Source of the DNA: Oceanispirochaeta crateris
GTDB taxonomy: Bacteria > Spirochaetota > Spirochaetia > DSM-2461
Assembly (NCBI RefSeq): GCF_008329965.1
Contig: NZ_CP036150.1
Span: forward strand, 2,666,001-2,730,000
Reading direction: 5' to 3'
Length of the DNA stretch: 64,000 bases
The position numbers and the translations under genes were made by a program. The notes beneath the pieces were generated by a model. The model saw nothing but the letters and a program-made list of their open reading frames with translations, was not told the DNA's origin and did no database searches. Below, piece after piece: positions 52,439 to 61,838 of this stretch (position 1 is its first letter; each line of letters begins with the position of its first letter).

Positions 52439-53245
52439 TTGAAAAAAGCAATTACTTTATTATTAATGACAATTTGTGCTACCGCACTTTTTGCCGGTGG
52501 AGCAAAAGAAAATGCAGAGGGAGACAACTCTCTGAAATACATTCAGGACAAGGGCGTTCTGATCCTAGGTTTGGATGACAGCTTCCCTCCCATGGGATTT
52601 AGAGATGAAAATGGCGAAGTAGCAGGTTTCGATATAGACCTGGCTAAAGAAGTTGCAAAAAGAATGGGAGTAGAATTGAAAATGCAGCCCATTGACTGGG
52701 ATGCTAAAATCCTTGATTTAAACAGCAAAGATATCGATGTTATCTGGAATGGTTTGACCATAACCGAAGATAGAATTGAGAAAATTGAATTTTCAAAGCC
52801 CTATATTGCAAACAGACAGATTGTGATTGTTCAAAAAGATTCCGGGATTGATACCAAGGCAGATCTGGCAGGGAAATCCATGGGAATCCAGATGAGTAGC
52901 AGCGCCGACAATGCGGTCAACGGAGATGCTTCGACTGTGGCCACTTTCAAAGAGCTCGTTAAATATCAGGACAATGTTCAGGCCCTTATGGATCTGGCGA
53001 CAGGCCGCATCGATGCGGTTGTAGTAGATGAAATTATGGGTCGTTATTATATTTCTAAAAAACCCGGTGTTTATGCCGTGGCCGCAGAAGATTTCGGCGC
53101 AGAAGAATATGGAATCGGATTTAGAAAAGGCGAAGTTGCTTTTGTAAACGAAGTAGACCGCATCCTGGACGAAATGGTAAAAGACGGAACTGCCGCTGCC
53201 ATTTCAAACAAATGGTTTGCTGAAGATATCCTCCTTCCCCGTTAA
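52439..53245 (+). CDS. Polar amino-acid ABC transporter substrate-binding protein
   Basis: 268 residues from a TTG at 52439, 6 bases after GGAG; no nearby ATG gives the signal peptide (about 1-20, ITLLLMTICATALFAGG). The SBP_bac_3 pattern: DKGVLILGLDDSFPPMGFRDENGEVAGFDIDLAKEVAKRMG, then WNGLTITEDRIEKIEFSKPY and the C-terminal YGIGFRKGE. No lipobox Cys is seen, so it may be released into the periplasm. It captures a polar amino acid such as Cys, Gln or His. Confidence 0.93.
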   Translation: MKKAITLLLMTICATALFAGGAKENAEGDNSLKYIQDKGVLILGLDDSFPPMGFRDENGEVAGFDIDLAKEVAKRMGVELKMQPIDWDAKILDLNSKDIDVIWNGLTITEDRIEKIEFSKPYIANRQIVIVQKDSGIDTKADLAGKSMGIQMSSSADNAVNGDASTVATFKELVKYQDNVQALMDLATGRIDAVVVDEIMGRYYISKKPGVYAVAAEDFGAEEYGIGFRKGEVAFVNEVDRILDEMVKDGTAAAISNKWFAEDILLPR

Positions 53246-53892
53246 TGGAATATCTTTTAAGTTCAACACATTACATCCTGCAGGGCTGTTCTGTAACGCT
53301 GAAACTCTTTGCCATAACACTGATAATCTCTATTCCTCTTGGATTTTCCTGTGCCATGGCAAAGACCTCCCGCATTAAAGGATTACGGATTCTTATGGAA
53401 GTCTATACTTCCGTTGTGCGGGGAACACCTCTCCTACTGCAGATTTTCTTTGTCTACTATGGTCTTCCCATTCTGCTACCCGGATTGAGACTGGAGAGGT
53501 TTTCTGCGGCGGCTCTGACCTTTGTTCTTAACTATGGAGCCTACTTTACGGAAATATTCCGGGGTGGAATACAGTCCATAGACAAGGGTCAGTATGAGGC
53601 GTCCCGTGTTTTAGGGATGAACTACAGCCAGACCATGGTTCGCATCATTCTCCCCCAGACGGTGAAGAGAGTTCTTCCTCCTGTGGCAAATGAAGCCATC
53701 ACACTGGTCAAAGACACAGCCCTGATTGTGGTGCTTGGTATTGGTGATATACTTCGGAACTCAAAGGAAATCGTCGCCAGGGATTTCACCATCAGCCCCT
53801 TTGTGATAGCCGCCTGTATCTACCTGATATTAAATTACGGCGTTGTACTCTTCTTTAAAAAACTGGAGCAGAAATATGCCGTCTATGAATGA
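53245..53892 (+). CDS. Polar amino-acid ABC transporter permease
   Basis: 215 residues, five helices of the HisM/GlnP class. The N-terminus SVTLKLFAITLIISIPLG and the EAA loop YEASRVLGMNYSQTMVRIILPQ are signature features; SVVRGTPLLLQIFFVYYGLP is the family motif near residue 55. The start shares one base with the stop of the binding-protein gene. It forms a homodimeric channel with the ATPase below. Confidence 0.95.
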   Translation: MEYLLSSTHYILQGCSVTLKLFAITLIISIPLGFSCAMAKTSRIKGLRILMEVYTSVVRGTPLLLQIFFVYYGLPILLPGLRLERFSAAALTFVLNYGAYFTEIFRGGIQSIDKGQYEASRVLGMNYSQTMVRIILPQTVKRVLPPVANEAITLVKDTALIVVLGIGDILRNSKEIVARDFTISPFVIAACIYLILNYGVVLFFKKLEQKYAVYE

Positions 53893-54643
53893 CAATCAGC
53901 TTATGATAGAGGTTGAAGGTCTCTGTAAGTCCTTTGGCACTCTGGAGGTTGTCAAAAATGTCAATCTCACGGTCCGCAAAGGGGAGATTTATTCAATCAT
54001 AGGGCCTTCAGGTTCTGGAAAGAGCACCCTGCTGAGAACTTTGATTCATCTTGAGAAAGCCTCATCCGGAAGCATCCGCATCGAGGGAAAAGAGATCCTC
54101 AATGAAAATGGTACGCCTGTCCATGAGAGTAAAATAAGACAGCGCTGCCGCAAACTGGGAATGGTCTTTCAGAACTTCAACCTTTTTCCCCACATGACTG
54201 CATTGGAAAATGTGATTGAAGGACCCCTGACGGTTCTCAAAGTCTCAAAGGCAGAGGCTCTTAAAAAAGGGGAAGCTCTTTTGGCCAAGGTTGGCCTTGC
54301 AGATCAGAAAGACCAGTATCCCTGCACCCTTTCGGGAGGACAAAAGCAGCGTGTTGCCATTGCCAGAGCCATGGCCATGGAACCGGACATAATGCTCTTT
54401 GATGAACCGACTTCCGCACTGGACCCGGAACTGATTGGCGAAGTTCTTTCTGTCATAAAAAAACTGGCGTCTGAGCATATGACCATGATTGTTGTAACCC
54501 ATGAAATGGGGTTTGCCCGGGAAGTTTCAGATCAGATTGTATTTATGGATGAAGGCTGTATTCTTGAAAAAGCCTCACCGGATAAGTTGTTCAACAATCC
54601 GGATCATCCCAGGATCAAGACCTTCCTGGAGAAAATGATTTAA
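53876..54643 (+). CDS. Polar amino-acid ABC transporter ATP-binding protein
   Basis: 255 residues from the ATG at 53876 (GGAG upstream), overlapping the permease by 17 bases; the ATG at 53885 is an alternative. Walker A GPSGSGKST, Q-loop FQNFNLFPH, signature LSGGQKQR, Walker B IMLFDEPTSALD and the H-loop VTHEMGFA are all intact. This is the standard GlnQ/HisP family. No terminator is obvious before the convergent LeuA-like gene. Confidence 0.96.
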   Translation: MPSMNDNQLMIEVEGLCKSFGTLEVVKNVNLTVRKGEIYSIIGPSGSGKSTLLRTLIHLEKASSGSIRIEGKEILNENGTPVHESKIRQRCRKLGMVFQNFNLFPHMTALENVIEGPLTVLKVSKAEALKKGEALLAKVGLADQKDQYPCTLSGGQKQRVAIARAMAMEPDIMLFDEPTSALDPELIGEVLSVIKKLASEHMTMIVVTHEMGFAREVSDQIVFMDEGCILEKASPDKLFNNPDHPRIKTFLEKMI

Positions 54644-54742
54644 TTCAGTTGCTCCAGAATCATGACTTCATATTTTGAACAGGAGAGACTTTTACGCCAG
54701 ACAAAGTATCGGGCTGGTATTGAGTCTATCCTGTTGGCGACT

Positions 54743-55966
54743 TCAGCTCTGGGGACTGTGTAATCCGTAGTCTGACATAATGGCTTTGAATTCATTTATG
54801 TTCAGCAATCGTCTTTTCTCGGCTCCCATCTTCTTCACTTCTTGGAGAATCAAATCAACTGTCCCTCCATCTACATCTACGATACCCAGGGATTCAAGGG
54901 TATAGACCACAGACATCCTGCCACTTTTTTTCCCTAAGGCCACATCTCCGGTTTTCCCTAGCATTTGCGGATCAATGGAGAACATGGCAAGAGGCTTCTT
55001 CATCACCAGGTCGACCCCGATGCCGGACTCTCTCGTATAGTTAAATTTTCCAGTGACTGGTTTATTCCTGGGAATGGGAATCCCTGTCAACTCTGAAAGG
55101 TATTCACATAGGGCAGTCAGTTTATGGATGTCATAATGATTATCCACTCCGTATAGGAGTTTCAAACATAGAATCAGGTCTTCTAAAGCAGCATTCCCTG
55201 TCCTCTCACCCATTCCATTCACACAGCTGTGGACAACAGATGCACCCGCGGTGACTGCCGCCAGCTCTGTGGCAACTCCCATTCCAAAATCATTGTGAGT
55301 ATGGATTTCTATGGGAAGCTTGGACATTTCTTTTGTTTTTTTGACTAAATAACGGATGGCCTCTGGAGTCGCGCAGCCCATTGTATCCACAATACCAATC
55401 GAATCGGGCAAAGCGTTCTTGCATATTTTTTGAATGAGATTATCATAATCCTCTTCCCGGGCTCTCGTCGTATCATAAGGGAAAAAGACGGCGTACAGGC
55501 CTTTTTCTTTTGCATAATTAATTACATCTGCACTCTTATTATAAACATCCTCCCAGGTCCAGTTAAACTGATACTTCAGTTTGGGATACCCGATGGGAAC
55601 TTCAATCACAACACCATGAGCCCCACAATCGACAGCCATATCGATGTCTGATTTCATGGCTCTTGCAAAGGTAAAGATCTGGGCGTTCTTGACTCTCTTA
55701 CTTATTTCTTTAATGGCTTCAAAATCTTCCTTTGATACAGCGGGCATACCCGCTTCTATTCTTTCTATCCCGATGGAATCAAGCTGCTCGGCAATTCTGA
55801 CCTTATCATCCTTTCTAAAGACAATCCCGGGAGTTTGCTCTCCATCCCTAAGAGTCGCATCATGGATGATCACCTCATTAGGAATTGACAACGTCTTTTG
55901 AACCTCATCTATATAATTAAAGGGGCTAACCCACCAGCTATTTTCTTTATAGTACTTGTCTTTCAT
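54743..55966 (-). CDS. LeuA-like acyl-CoA condensing enzyme (HMGL-like domain)
   Basis: 407 residues. HDATLRDGEQTPGI at the catalytic start (metal-binding Asp and the RDGEQ motif), IETHTHND-type loop in IEIHTHNDFGMGVAT, and NGMGERTGNAALED, as in isopropylmalate, homocitrate, citramalate and Re-citrate synthases. It lacks the C-terminal LeuA regulatory domain; the last 80 residues are the linker part. Substrate is not predictable from motifs alone. It stands alone, with no leucine or lysine genes nearby, which favours a homocitrate- or Re-citrate-synthase-like role (inference). Confidence 0.85.
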   Translation of the reverse strand: MKDKYYKENSWWVSPFNYIDEVQKTLSIPNEVIIHDATLRDGEQTPGIVFRKDDKVRIAEQLDSIGIERIEAGMPAVSKEDFEAIKEISKRVKNAQIFTFARAMKSDIDMAVDCGAHGVVIEVPIGYPKLKYQFNWTWEDVYNKSADVINYAKEKGLYAVFFPYDTTRAREEDYDNLIQKICKNALPDSIGIVDTMGCATPEAIRYLVKKTKEMSKLPIEIHTHNDFGMGVATELAAVTAGASVVHSCVNGMGERTGNAALEDLILCLKLLYGVDNHYDIHKLTALCEYLSELTGIPIPRNKPVTGKFNYTRESGIGVDLVMKKPLAMFSIDPQMLGKTGDVALGKKSGRMSVVYTLESLGIVDVDGGTVDLILQEVKKMGAEKRRLLNINEFKAIMSDYGLHSPQS

Positions 55967-56246
55967 AATGACTCCTAAAAATTAGATTTGATCCCGTATA
56001 TGGCTGCTTTTGATATTCAATCAATTTAATTTCAAATCCAGTTCTGCACAGATTCTACATGGTCATATACTGATTTGTCAGATTTTTTTAGTTTTTTTTC
56101 ATCAATCGCTTCTCTCAGGATTGGACCTCCATCCGCCTGAGGCAAAGCTCTCGTTGTATTTTGATTCGAATGGAAAAGGAAGAATGCCAATTAAGAATGT
56201 TATTGCCAAAGGGGCGAGCAGAGTTTACCATGGGAATATAGACCAT

Positions 56247-56317
56247 GCGGCCGTCGTATACTGGTATTACCCCAGCTTCCCAAGCTGGAGAAGCGGGTTC
56301 GATTCCCGTCGGCCGCT
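56247..56317 (+). tRNA. tRNA-Gly (anticodon CCC)
   Basis: Full cloverleaf: acceptor GCGGCCG/CGGCCGC, D arm near 56256-56270, anticodon stem CCAGC/GCTGG with loop TTCCCAA (anticodon CCC at 56279-56281), T arm GCGGG/CCCGT around TTCGATT, discriminator T. CCA is not encoded. The interval 55967-56246 before it holds no gene I can support. Confidence 0.95.
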
Positions 56318-56367
56318 TCATATTCTACCAACAACAATAGACAAATCCATGTAAGGAAGCAGAAAAA

Positions 56368-57216
56368 ATGGAGGACTCAAAATATATCGGCCCCCATGTC
56401 AGCATTGCCGGCGGCATTGAAAATGCCCCCCTGAATGCACGTAAAGTTAGCGCCACAGGATTTGGGATGTTCACAAAGAACCAAAGGCAATGGGTAGCCA
56501 AAGATTTCACAGAGCAGAGCATCCAAAACTTCAAGAAGAATATGAAAGAGTGTTCATTCACTGCGGATGCGGTACTCCCCCACGACTCCTATTTGATTAA
56601 TCTGGGCCATCCAGAAACTGAAAAACTTGAAAAATCAAGGATTGCCTTTCAGGACGAAATAAGAAGAGTGGAGCAGCTGGGACTCAAATACCTGAACTTC
56701 CACCCGGGAAGTCACCTGAGGTCCATAGCGCCCTCAGACTGTCTGGACCGGATTGCCCAAAGCTTGAACCAGGCCATTGACCAGAGCGAATCGGCGGTGC
56801 TTCTCATAGAAAACACGGCAGGACAAGGGTCCAATATGGGCAGCCGCTTCGAAGAGATAGCCCGCATCATTGAAGGAATCAAAGACCAGACAAGAATCGC
56901 TGTTTGTCTGGATACCTGCCATCTCTTTGCGGCCGGTTATGACTTGAGGACTCCCGAATCCATGGACAATGTATGGACAGACTTTAATCGGATAATCGGT
57001 TTCAACTTCCTAAGAGGGATGCACCTCAATGATGCTAAAGCTACATTAGGGAGTCATCTGGACAGGCATCACAGTCTGGGAAAGGGCAATATTGGCTGGG
57101 AAGCCTTTGAGATGATAGCTGCCGATCCCCGGTTTAACGGGATACCCCTTGTTCTTGAAACCATTGATGAGGCTCTCTGGCCTCAGGAGATCAACACATT
57201 ATTAGAATATAGATAA
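56368..57216 (+). CDS. nfo: Deoxyribonuclease IV (AP endonuclease Nfo)
   Basis: 282 residues. IGPHVSIAGGIENA at the start with the first metal His, LPHDSYLINLG, LNFHPGSHL, LLIENTAGQG with the metal Glu, CLDTCHLFAAGYD, MHLNDAK and RHHSLGKGNIG: all the zinc ligands of the Nfo family are visible. It cleaves DNA at abasic sites in base-excision repair. It starts 50 bases after the tRNA. Confidence 0.97.
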   Translation: MEDSKYIGPHVSIAGGIENAPLNARKVSATGFGMFTKNQRQWVAKDFTEQSIQNFKKNMKECSFTADAVLPHDSYLINLGHPETEKLEKSRIAFQDEIRRVEQLGLKYLNFHPGSHLRSIAPSDCLDRIAQSLNQAIDQSESAVLLIENTAGQGSNMGSRFEEIARIIEGIKDQTRIAVCLDTCHLFAAGYDLRTPESMDNVWTDFNRIIGFNFLRGMHLNDAKATLGSHLDRHHSLGKGNIGWEAFEMIAADPRFNGIPLVLETIDEALWPQEINTLLEYR

Positions 57217-57257
57217 TCACCAAAGACCTCAGAATGCAGATATTCAGAATTAATTGA

Positions 57258-57286
57258 TTTACATTGAAGAATAAATCTTTCATACT
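57258..57286 (+). promoter_or_regulatory. Promoter upstream of the hypothetical lipoprotein
   Basis: TTTACA (57258-57263), 17 bases, CATACT (57281-57286), 38 bases before the ATG at 57325. Confidence 0.45.
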
Positions 57287-57324
57287 TTTTATCAATACTG
57301 TTTGAAGGTGTAAATAGAGAGACG

Positions 57325-58218
57325 ATGAAGAAAGGAATGATTTTTTCGCTGGGATTTTCCCTATTACTCATTTCTATGAGTTGTCAACTGTCATCGGATT
57401 ACGACAGCAGCCACAATGAGAACTTCCAGGGAGTTTGGGAATCTGAGGATGGAAAGCAAATCAAGTTTGAAGATGAAAGTATATTCCTGAATTTTTTGGA
57501 TGCCTCAGATCTAAGCTGGGAGAATGATGAGACAATTCTTTACATAAGCAATGAAAGCGAAACTAAAGAATACAACTATCGATATGATTACAGTGATAAG
57601 GTGCTTTACATCTTCAGCGAAGTGTTTTACCCCAGTGAGAATGATTTTGCCATGCTCTCTTCAGATCAGTATATTACAGATATTTTTGATTCCTATGTGA
57701 ATCCCCTTGATACATTTATAGAACAGATTGTAACCCTGACTCTGGAAGAAGCCGATCCTGCTGAAATTTCAACGGCTACCATAGACGGAGATTCTGTTAT
57801 TATGGATGAATCCATCGAACATGTCAGCACCATAACCACCACGTCCTATTATGACGGCATGGATCCCGTATCATCCACTATAAGCTCTACTTGGTTGACC
57901 TATCATCCTGATAGCGAATTTGGCAATGGATCTGTTGTCCCTACATTTACATACGAAACATCAGAGGATGTGATTACCCTTGATGAGGTAGAGTTCGGTC
58001 CGGTCAATCTGGTGGGAACCTGGTCAGAAAATGGAACCGACACTGATTTTACGGTATCAACAGACGGCACAATTGACGGCACATTGGATGGGTATATTAT
58101 TGACAGGGATGGAACTGATTACATATTCAACAATGGTTTGGGCTCTGAGTTATCTCTGAGTTATGATACAAGCAATGATGAACTGATGGCAGATGGCACT
58201 GTTTATCAGAAAATATAA
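57325..58218 (+). CDS. Hypothetical acidic lipoprotein
   Basis: 297 residues. Signal peptide ending ISMSC (Cys about 20). The mature part is strongly acidic and beta-rich (repeated G-x-W-x-x-x-D-G patterns such as FQGVWESEDGKQIKFEDES and LVGTWSENGTDTDFTVSTDGTIDG), resembling two copies of a lipocalin-like or DUF-type module. No family was recognised. It is probably outer-membrane anchored. Confidence 0.7.
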   Translation: MKKGMIFSLGFSLLLISMSCQLSSDYDSSHNENFQGVWESEDGKQIKFEDESIFLNFLDASDLSWENDETILYISNESETKEYNYRYDYSDKVLYIFSEVFYPSENDFAMLSSDQYITDIFDSYVNPLDTFIEQIVTLTLEEADPAEISTATIDGDSVIMDESIEHVSTITTTSYYDGMDPVSSTISSTWLTYHPDSEFGNGSVVPTFTYETSEDVITLDEVEFGPVNLVGTWSENGTDTDFTVSTDGTIDGTLDGYIIDRDGTDYIFNNGLGSELSLSYDTSNDELMADGTVYQKI

Positions 58219-58331
58219 ATATTGTAGTCTATTCCACCATCAACGAACTTTAGGATTGACTGCATAAAAAATGATGATCAGCTCCATTATCCCAATGGGA
58301 TATGCTGACAGCTTGATCTCATATCTGTACA

Positions 58332-59177
58332 ATGCCTCCCATGGTCACGTTATTCGCCTCATTATCCGCCTTAACCTATGGTTCTGCAGATTTTTACGGG
58401 GGTCTGGCTTCCCGAAAGAGCTCTGCCACGGCTGTCGTTGCCTGGTCACAGGGAGTGGGACTCTTAACGGCCCTGCTTGCCGCACCTCTTATGGGCACCT
58501 CCTTTGTTGAAGCTTCAGACATTTTTTGGGGAATCGCCGCCGGTCTGGTGGGAGCCTCAGGTGTGGGTATTTTATACAGGGGACTGGCTACAGGACTAGC
58601 CTCTGTTGTGTCTCCCATGGCGGCCCTCACCGGGGCAGTCCTTCCTGTTTTCTTCGGCCTCATCACAGGAGAAAGACCGAACCTGCTGACATGGTGCGGT
58701 ATAAGCCTGGCCCTCCCAGCAATTATATTGCTCTCGGCAGAAAAGGAGGAAAAGAAGGATCATGTTCTACAATCCCTGAAAATGGGATTTCTGTCCGGCA
58801 TTGGGTTCAGCGGATTTTTTATTCTCATTGCCCAGAGCGGCGACAATTCCGGGTTGTGGTCCCTGGTTGCCGCCAGAGCCGCCACGGTCCCTTTATTCTT
58901 AATCATTACTCTCCTGCGCCGACACCCTCTGTTCCTGACAAGGGGAAGCAGTATCCATGCAGTCTTGGCCGGTGCTCTGGATATGGCTGCCAATATTTTT
59001 TACCTCCTGGCAACCCGGACTGGTTTTCTTGTAACAGCCGTGGTCATAACGGCCCTGTATCCAGCACCCACAGTCTTCCTTCAAAGGATGGTACTCCAGG
59101 AAAAACTGAGCAAATCCCGAGTATACGGTTTGATTCTGGCCATAGCCGGAGCAGCGATGATTGGAATTGGCGGCTAA
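58332..59177 (+). CDS. EamA-family (DMT) transporter
   Basis: 281 residues, ten predicted helices in two EamA repeats (LSALTYGSADFYGGLASRKS; AGLVGASGVGILYRGLATGLASVVSPMAALTGAVLPVFFG; later VTAVVITALYPAPTVFLQRMVLQEKLS). The family exports or imports small metabolites. The substrate is unknown. No Shine-Dalgarno is visible before the ATG at 58332; a second ATG lies at 58341. It stands alone. Confidence 0.88.
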   Translation: MPPMVTLFASLSALTYGSADFYGGLASRKSSATAVVAWSQGVGLLTALLAAPLMGTSFVEASDIFWGIAAGLVGASGVGILYRGLATGLASVVSPMAALTGAVLPVFFGLITGERPNLLTWCGISLALPAIILLSAEKEEKKDHVLQSLKMGFLSGIGFSGFFILIAQSGDNSGLWSLVAARAATVPLFLIITLLRRHPLFLTRGSSIHAVLAGALDMAANIFYLLATRTGFLVTAVVITALYPAPTVFLQRMVLQEKLSKSRVYGLILAIAGAAMIGIGG

Positions 59178-59250
59178 AACAGAGAGCGAATTCATAGACA
59201 GACAAGAGAATCTGTGGTGAAATTATGAAACTCTTGTAAGGAAGAACACC

Positions 59251-59676
59251 ATGAATCCAATGACTCCCATGAACAATAATATTGCAGCGTCTATGAAGTT
59301 TCACCATATTGCCATAAAATGTGCCGATTTTGACAAATCAAAAGCCTTTTACACCGAAACCCTGGGCATGAATGTCGCCCTTCAGTGGGGAGAAGGTGAT
59401 GATCGAGGATGTATGATGGACATCGGCGGCGGAAGTTATATTGAAATATTCGCAGGAGGAACCAAAACTGATTCTCCTGAAAATTCAGTAATCCATTTTT
59501 GTATCCTCGTGGAGGATTGTGACCTCTATTACAATAGGGTCCTAAAATCCGGCTATGCGGGTAAGGATGCTCCTTTTGACCTCGTGATCAAAGCCAAAGA
59601 AAAGGAACTCCCCATCCGCATTGCATTTGTGTACGGTCCGGATAATGAAGTCATTGAGTTTTTCCAGTACAGATAG
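59251..59676 (+). CDS. VOC-family (glyoxalase-like) protein
   Basis: 141 residues. MKFHHIAIKCADFDKSKAFYTETLGM is the classic VOC start with the first metal His; the second half ends with the Glu in DNEVIEFFQY. One or two metal-binding residues are present in each half. Members include glyoxalase I, dioxygenases and resistance proteins; the reaction here is not known. AAGGAAG lies upstream of the ATG; the protein might also start at the internal Met before KFHH. Confidence 0.85.
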   Translation: MNPMTPMNNNIAASMKFHHIAIKCADFDKSKAFYTETLGMNVALQWGEGDDRGCMMDIGGGSYIEIFAGGTKTDSPENSVIHFCILVEDCDLYYNRVLKSGYAGKDAPFDLVIKAKEKELPIRIAFVYGPDNEVIEFFQYR

Positions 59677-59765
59677 AGAGATTCTGCTCACCTAAGAACA
59701 AAGGTTGAATGGTATACCGATTAGGTTTCTGCCATTTCACCGTGACTATCTCTGCCCGCTTACTG

Positions 59766-59803
59766 AAAAAGGATCACCGGAACACCATCTGCTCATCCTT
59801 TTT
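59766..59803 (+). terminator. Probable intrinsic terminator after the VOC gene
   Basis: AAAAAGGAT (59766-59774) pairs perfectly with ATCCTTTTT (59795-59803), with a 20-base loop and five T at the end of the second arm. Confidence 0.5.
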
Positions 59804-59926
59804 CCTTTGATGAACCATCCGATGATCCAGAGCAATAGGGCTTAAAAAGCTTCCCATAGAAGCGATATAAGTGATAGATTATTTATATTAAAATCAACAT
59901 TTTTTAATTTTAATCAGGAGAAATAC

Positions 59927-60412
59927 ATGAAAAAGAAAAATATAATTTTCTTTCTATTCACATTATTTACCATAAGCACAACTTATTCCTACACGGGATT
60001 AGGAGCCGCCTATACCTTTGGGTTAGACAGCGAAGGCAACAACAAGGGGGCCGCATTGAGCATCAATACTCCAGCGATTCCCGGAACCGTTCAGAATGTC
60101 AGATTAGCATTCAATGGCTCCGAATATTTCAATTTCAGTATCAGTGATGACTGGTGGGTCATACAGGAGAATATCTCCGGCGATCTGGATTTCTATGTTG
60201 GTCTCGGTTTCTATACAGGTATTGTCATAACTGAAGATGATAGCGACTTCAGCCTGGGCGGCCGTGTCCCAATCGGGTTAACAATGAAACCCATCGACTT
60301 TCTGGAGTTTTTCCTGGAAGTAGCCCCTGCCATGGGAGTAGGATTCAAACCGACGATTTACTTTCCTTCCTGGAACGTCCAGGCGGCTCTTGGAATGCGC
60401 CTCTGGTTCTAA
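59927..60412 (+). CDS. Small exported, barrel-like hypothetical protein
   Basis: 161 residues. Signal peptide (about 1-20, NIIFFLFTLFTISTTYS), then alternating Gly/aromatic strands (GLGAAYTFGL; DLDFYVGLGFYTGIV; SLGGRVPIGL) and a C-terminal strand ending in Leu-Trp-Phe, typical of small outer-membrane barrels. TCAGGAGAAA precedes the ATG. The glycosidase-like lipoprotein gene follows after 5 bases. Confidence 0.75.
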   Translation: MKKKNIIFFLFTLFTISTTYSYTGLGAAYTFGLDSEGNNKGAALSINTPAIPGTVQNVRLAFNGSEYFNFSISDDWWVIQENISGDLDFYVGLGFYTGIVITEDDSDFSLGGRVPIGLTMKPIDFLEFFLEVAPAMGVGFKPTIYFPSWNVQAALGMRLWF

Positions 60413-60417
60413 AGGGA

Positions 60418-61794
60418 ATGATCCGCACCCTGGCTTTGATTCTCATTTTCGCAGGAGGATTGGCTGGGTGCCGCAGCTATAGGGGAAACACACTCCTTCA
60501 CAACCCGGAAGGCCATGAAAGTCTCCAATTCGGGACCTGCCAACCTGGAGCAATCTGGCCTCAGGAAAACAATCACTTCAAGAGTTCTCCCCTGGCGAAT
60601 GAACGCTACAACTGGGCAGCTTATCTTCAATCAACAGACAAACAAAACCTTTTTGATGATATGGGAATTCAGTGGGTTCGCAGTGATTTTTCATGGAAAA
60701 GGATAGAACCACAACAGGGAGAATGGAATTTTGAGCAGTACGACTGGCTGATAGACGGAGCTGTCCAAAGAAACCATAAAGTACTGGCTCTCCTCGTATA
60801 CGATGTTCCCTGGATCTATGAAAAAGAAGGTACGAGCCGGAATATTACCAAGGATGAACGTGAACACTATCTGAATTATGTCAGAACCGTGGCCCGCCGA
60901 TATGGAGAGAAAATCGGAGGATTTGAGATATGGAATGAGCCAAACTTTCCCCGTTTTTGGCGAGGAAGCGACGAAGACTTCTTTGCCCTCACCAGAGAGG
61001 CCATTCAAGTTCTAAAAGAAGAAGCACCCGGGGTTCCTGTTGCCGTGGGAGCCTTATCCTATCATCCCATGATGGGTGGAAAATCATTTTTGAAGAAGAT
61101 GATGGCCGCAGGTGCTCTCGAAGGTGCCGATGCCCTGTCTCTTCATCCCTATTCCATGTCCCTTGAGGCCGCTGCCCACCGAGTAGCCGATGCTAAAGCC
61201 CTCCTCAGGGATGAGGGTTATACCCATCAAATATGGATCACCGAAATGGGTTTTCCAACAACTGGACTCTATCCGCATAAGGTGTCAATTGGAAACCATT
61301 TTAACAAGACGGTGAAGGCTCTGACTCTGATGACCGCAGCCGGTGCAAATCTGATTACCTGGTACAAGGTCTTTGACTCCTACAATCCCGAAGACATCCG
61401 ATTCATCGTTCCTTCCGAACGCAGTTTCGGCTTGATGAGCCGAAAAAAGGAGTGGAAACCCGGTGCCTATGCTTTTGCGATGATGACATCTGTACTGAAT
61501 AACAAGGAATACAACCCATCCAGACTGGTGCTGGAGGGCCTTCAAAAATCACTGTTACAGGCATTTTTATATGATGACAAAAACGGTGAGACCATCATTG
61601 TAGTTTGGTCCAGAAATCCCGGGAAAAACATTGATATTTCTGTAGAAGGAATGAATGAGTTTCAGATCATTACAGAAGATTCATCTTATAAGGGTTCCCC
61701 GGAATCCGTGCTTGTAAGTAGCGGGGCTCCTCTTGTTATAAAAGGTGAATCGAATGACAAGATTCTCATAACTGTGAGGCTGGACGCAGAATAG
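60418..61794 (+). CDS. Glycoside hydrolase (clan GH-A) lipoprotein
   Basis: 458 residues. Lipobox LAGC, Cys about 18. A TIM-barrel glycosidase: RSDFSWKRIEPQQGEWNFEQYDWLID (barrel start), GFEIWNEPNFPRFW with the acid/base Glu after Asn, and QIWITEMGFPT with the nucleophile Glu. This is the clan GH-A arrangement, closest by motif to GH39-like and related families. It is probably anchored in the envelope to trim oligosaccharides; the sugar is unknown. The pairing with a small barrel protein suggests joint uptake or processing. Confidence 0.85.
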   Translation: MIRTLALILIFAGGLAGCRSYRGNTLLHNPEGHESLQFGTCQPGAIWPQENNHFKSSPLANERYNWAAYLQSTDKQNLFDDMGIQWVRSDFSWKRIEPQQGEWNFEQYDWLIDGAVQRNHKVLALLVYDVPWIYEKEGTSRNITKDEREHYLNYVRTVARRYGEKIGGFEIWNEPNFPRFWRGSDEDFFALTREAIQVLKEEAPGVPVAVGALSYHPMMGGKSFLKKMMAAGALEGADALSLHPYSMSLEAAAHRVADAKALLRDEGYTHQIWITEMGFPTTGLYPHKVSIGNHFNKTVKALTLMTAAGANLITWYKVFDSYNPEDIRFIVPSERSFGLMSRKKEWKPGAYAFAMMTSVLNNKEYNPSRLVLEGLQKSLLQAFLYDDKNGETIIVVWSRNPGKNIDISVEGMNEFQIITEDSSYKGSPESVLVSSGAPLVIKGESNDKILITVRLDAE

Positions 61795-61838
61795 CCAAAG
61801 GTCTAAGTGAAAGGATTCCCCCTGCCGTCCTGTGAGAC

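Noticed and set aside
56115-56321. Minus-strand ORF beginning MKRPTGIEPASP
   Set aside because: It is the antisense of tRNA-Gly; this pattern is a well-known false annotation.
56010-56354. Plus-strand 114-codon ORF running through the tRNA
   Set aside because: It reads across the complete tRNA-Gly gene and has no recognisable protein features.
56247-56400. tRNA-Gly as an integration site for a mobile element
   Set aside because: No integrase, no repeated tRNA 3' end and an ordinary nfo gene directly follows.
58526-59197. 223-codon frame overlapping the EamA gene
   Set aside because: It is an out-of-frame shadow of a clear ten-helix transporter.
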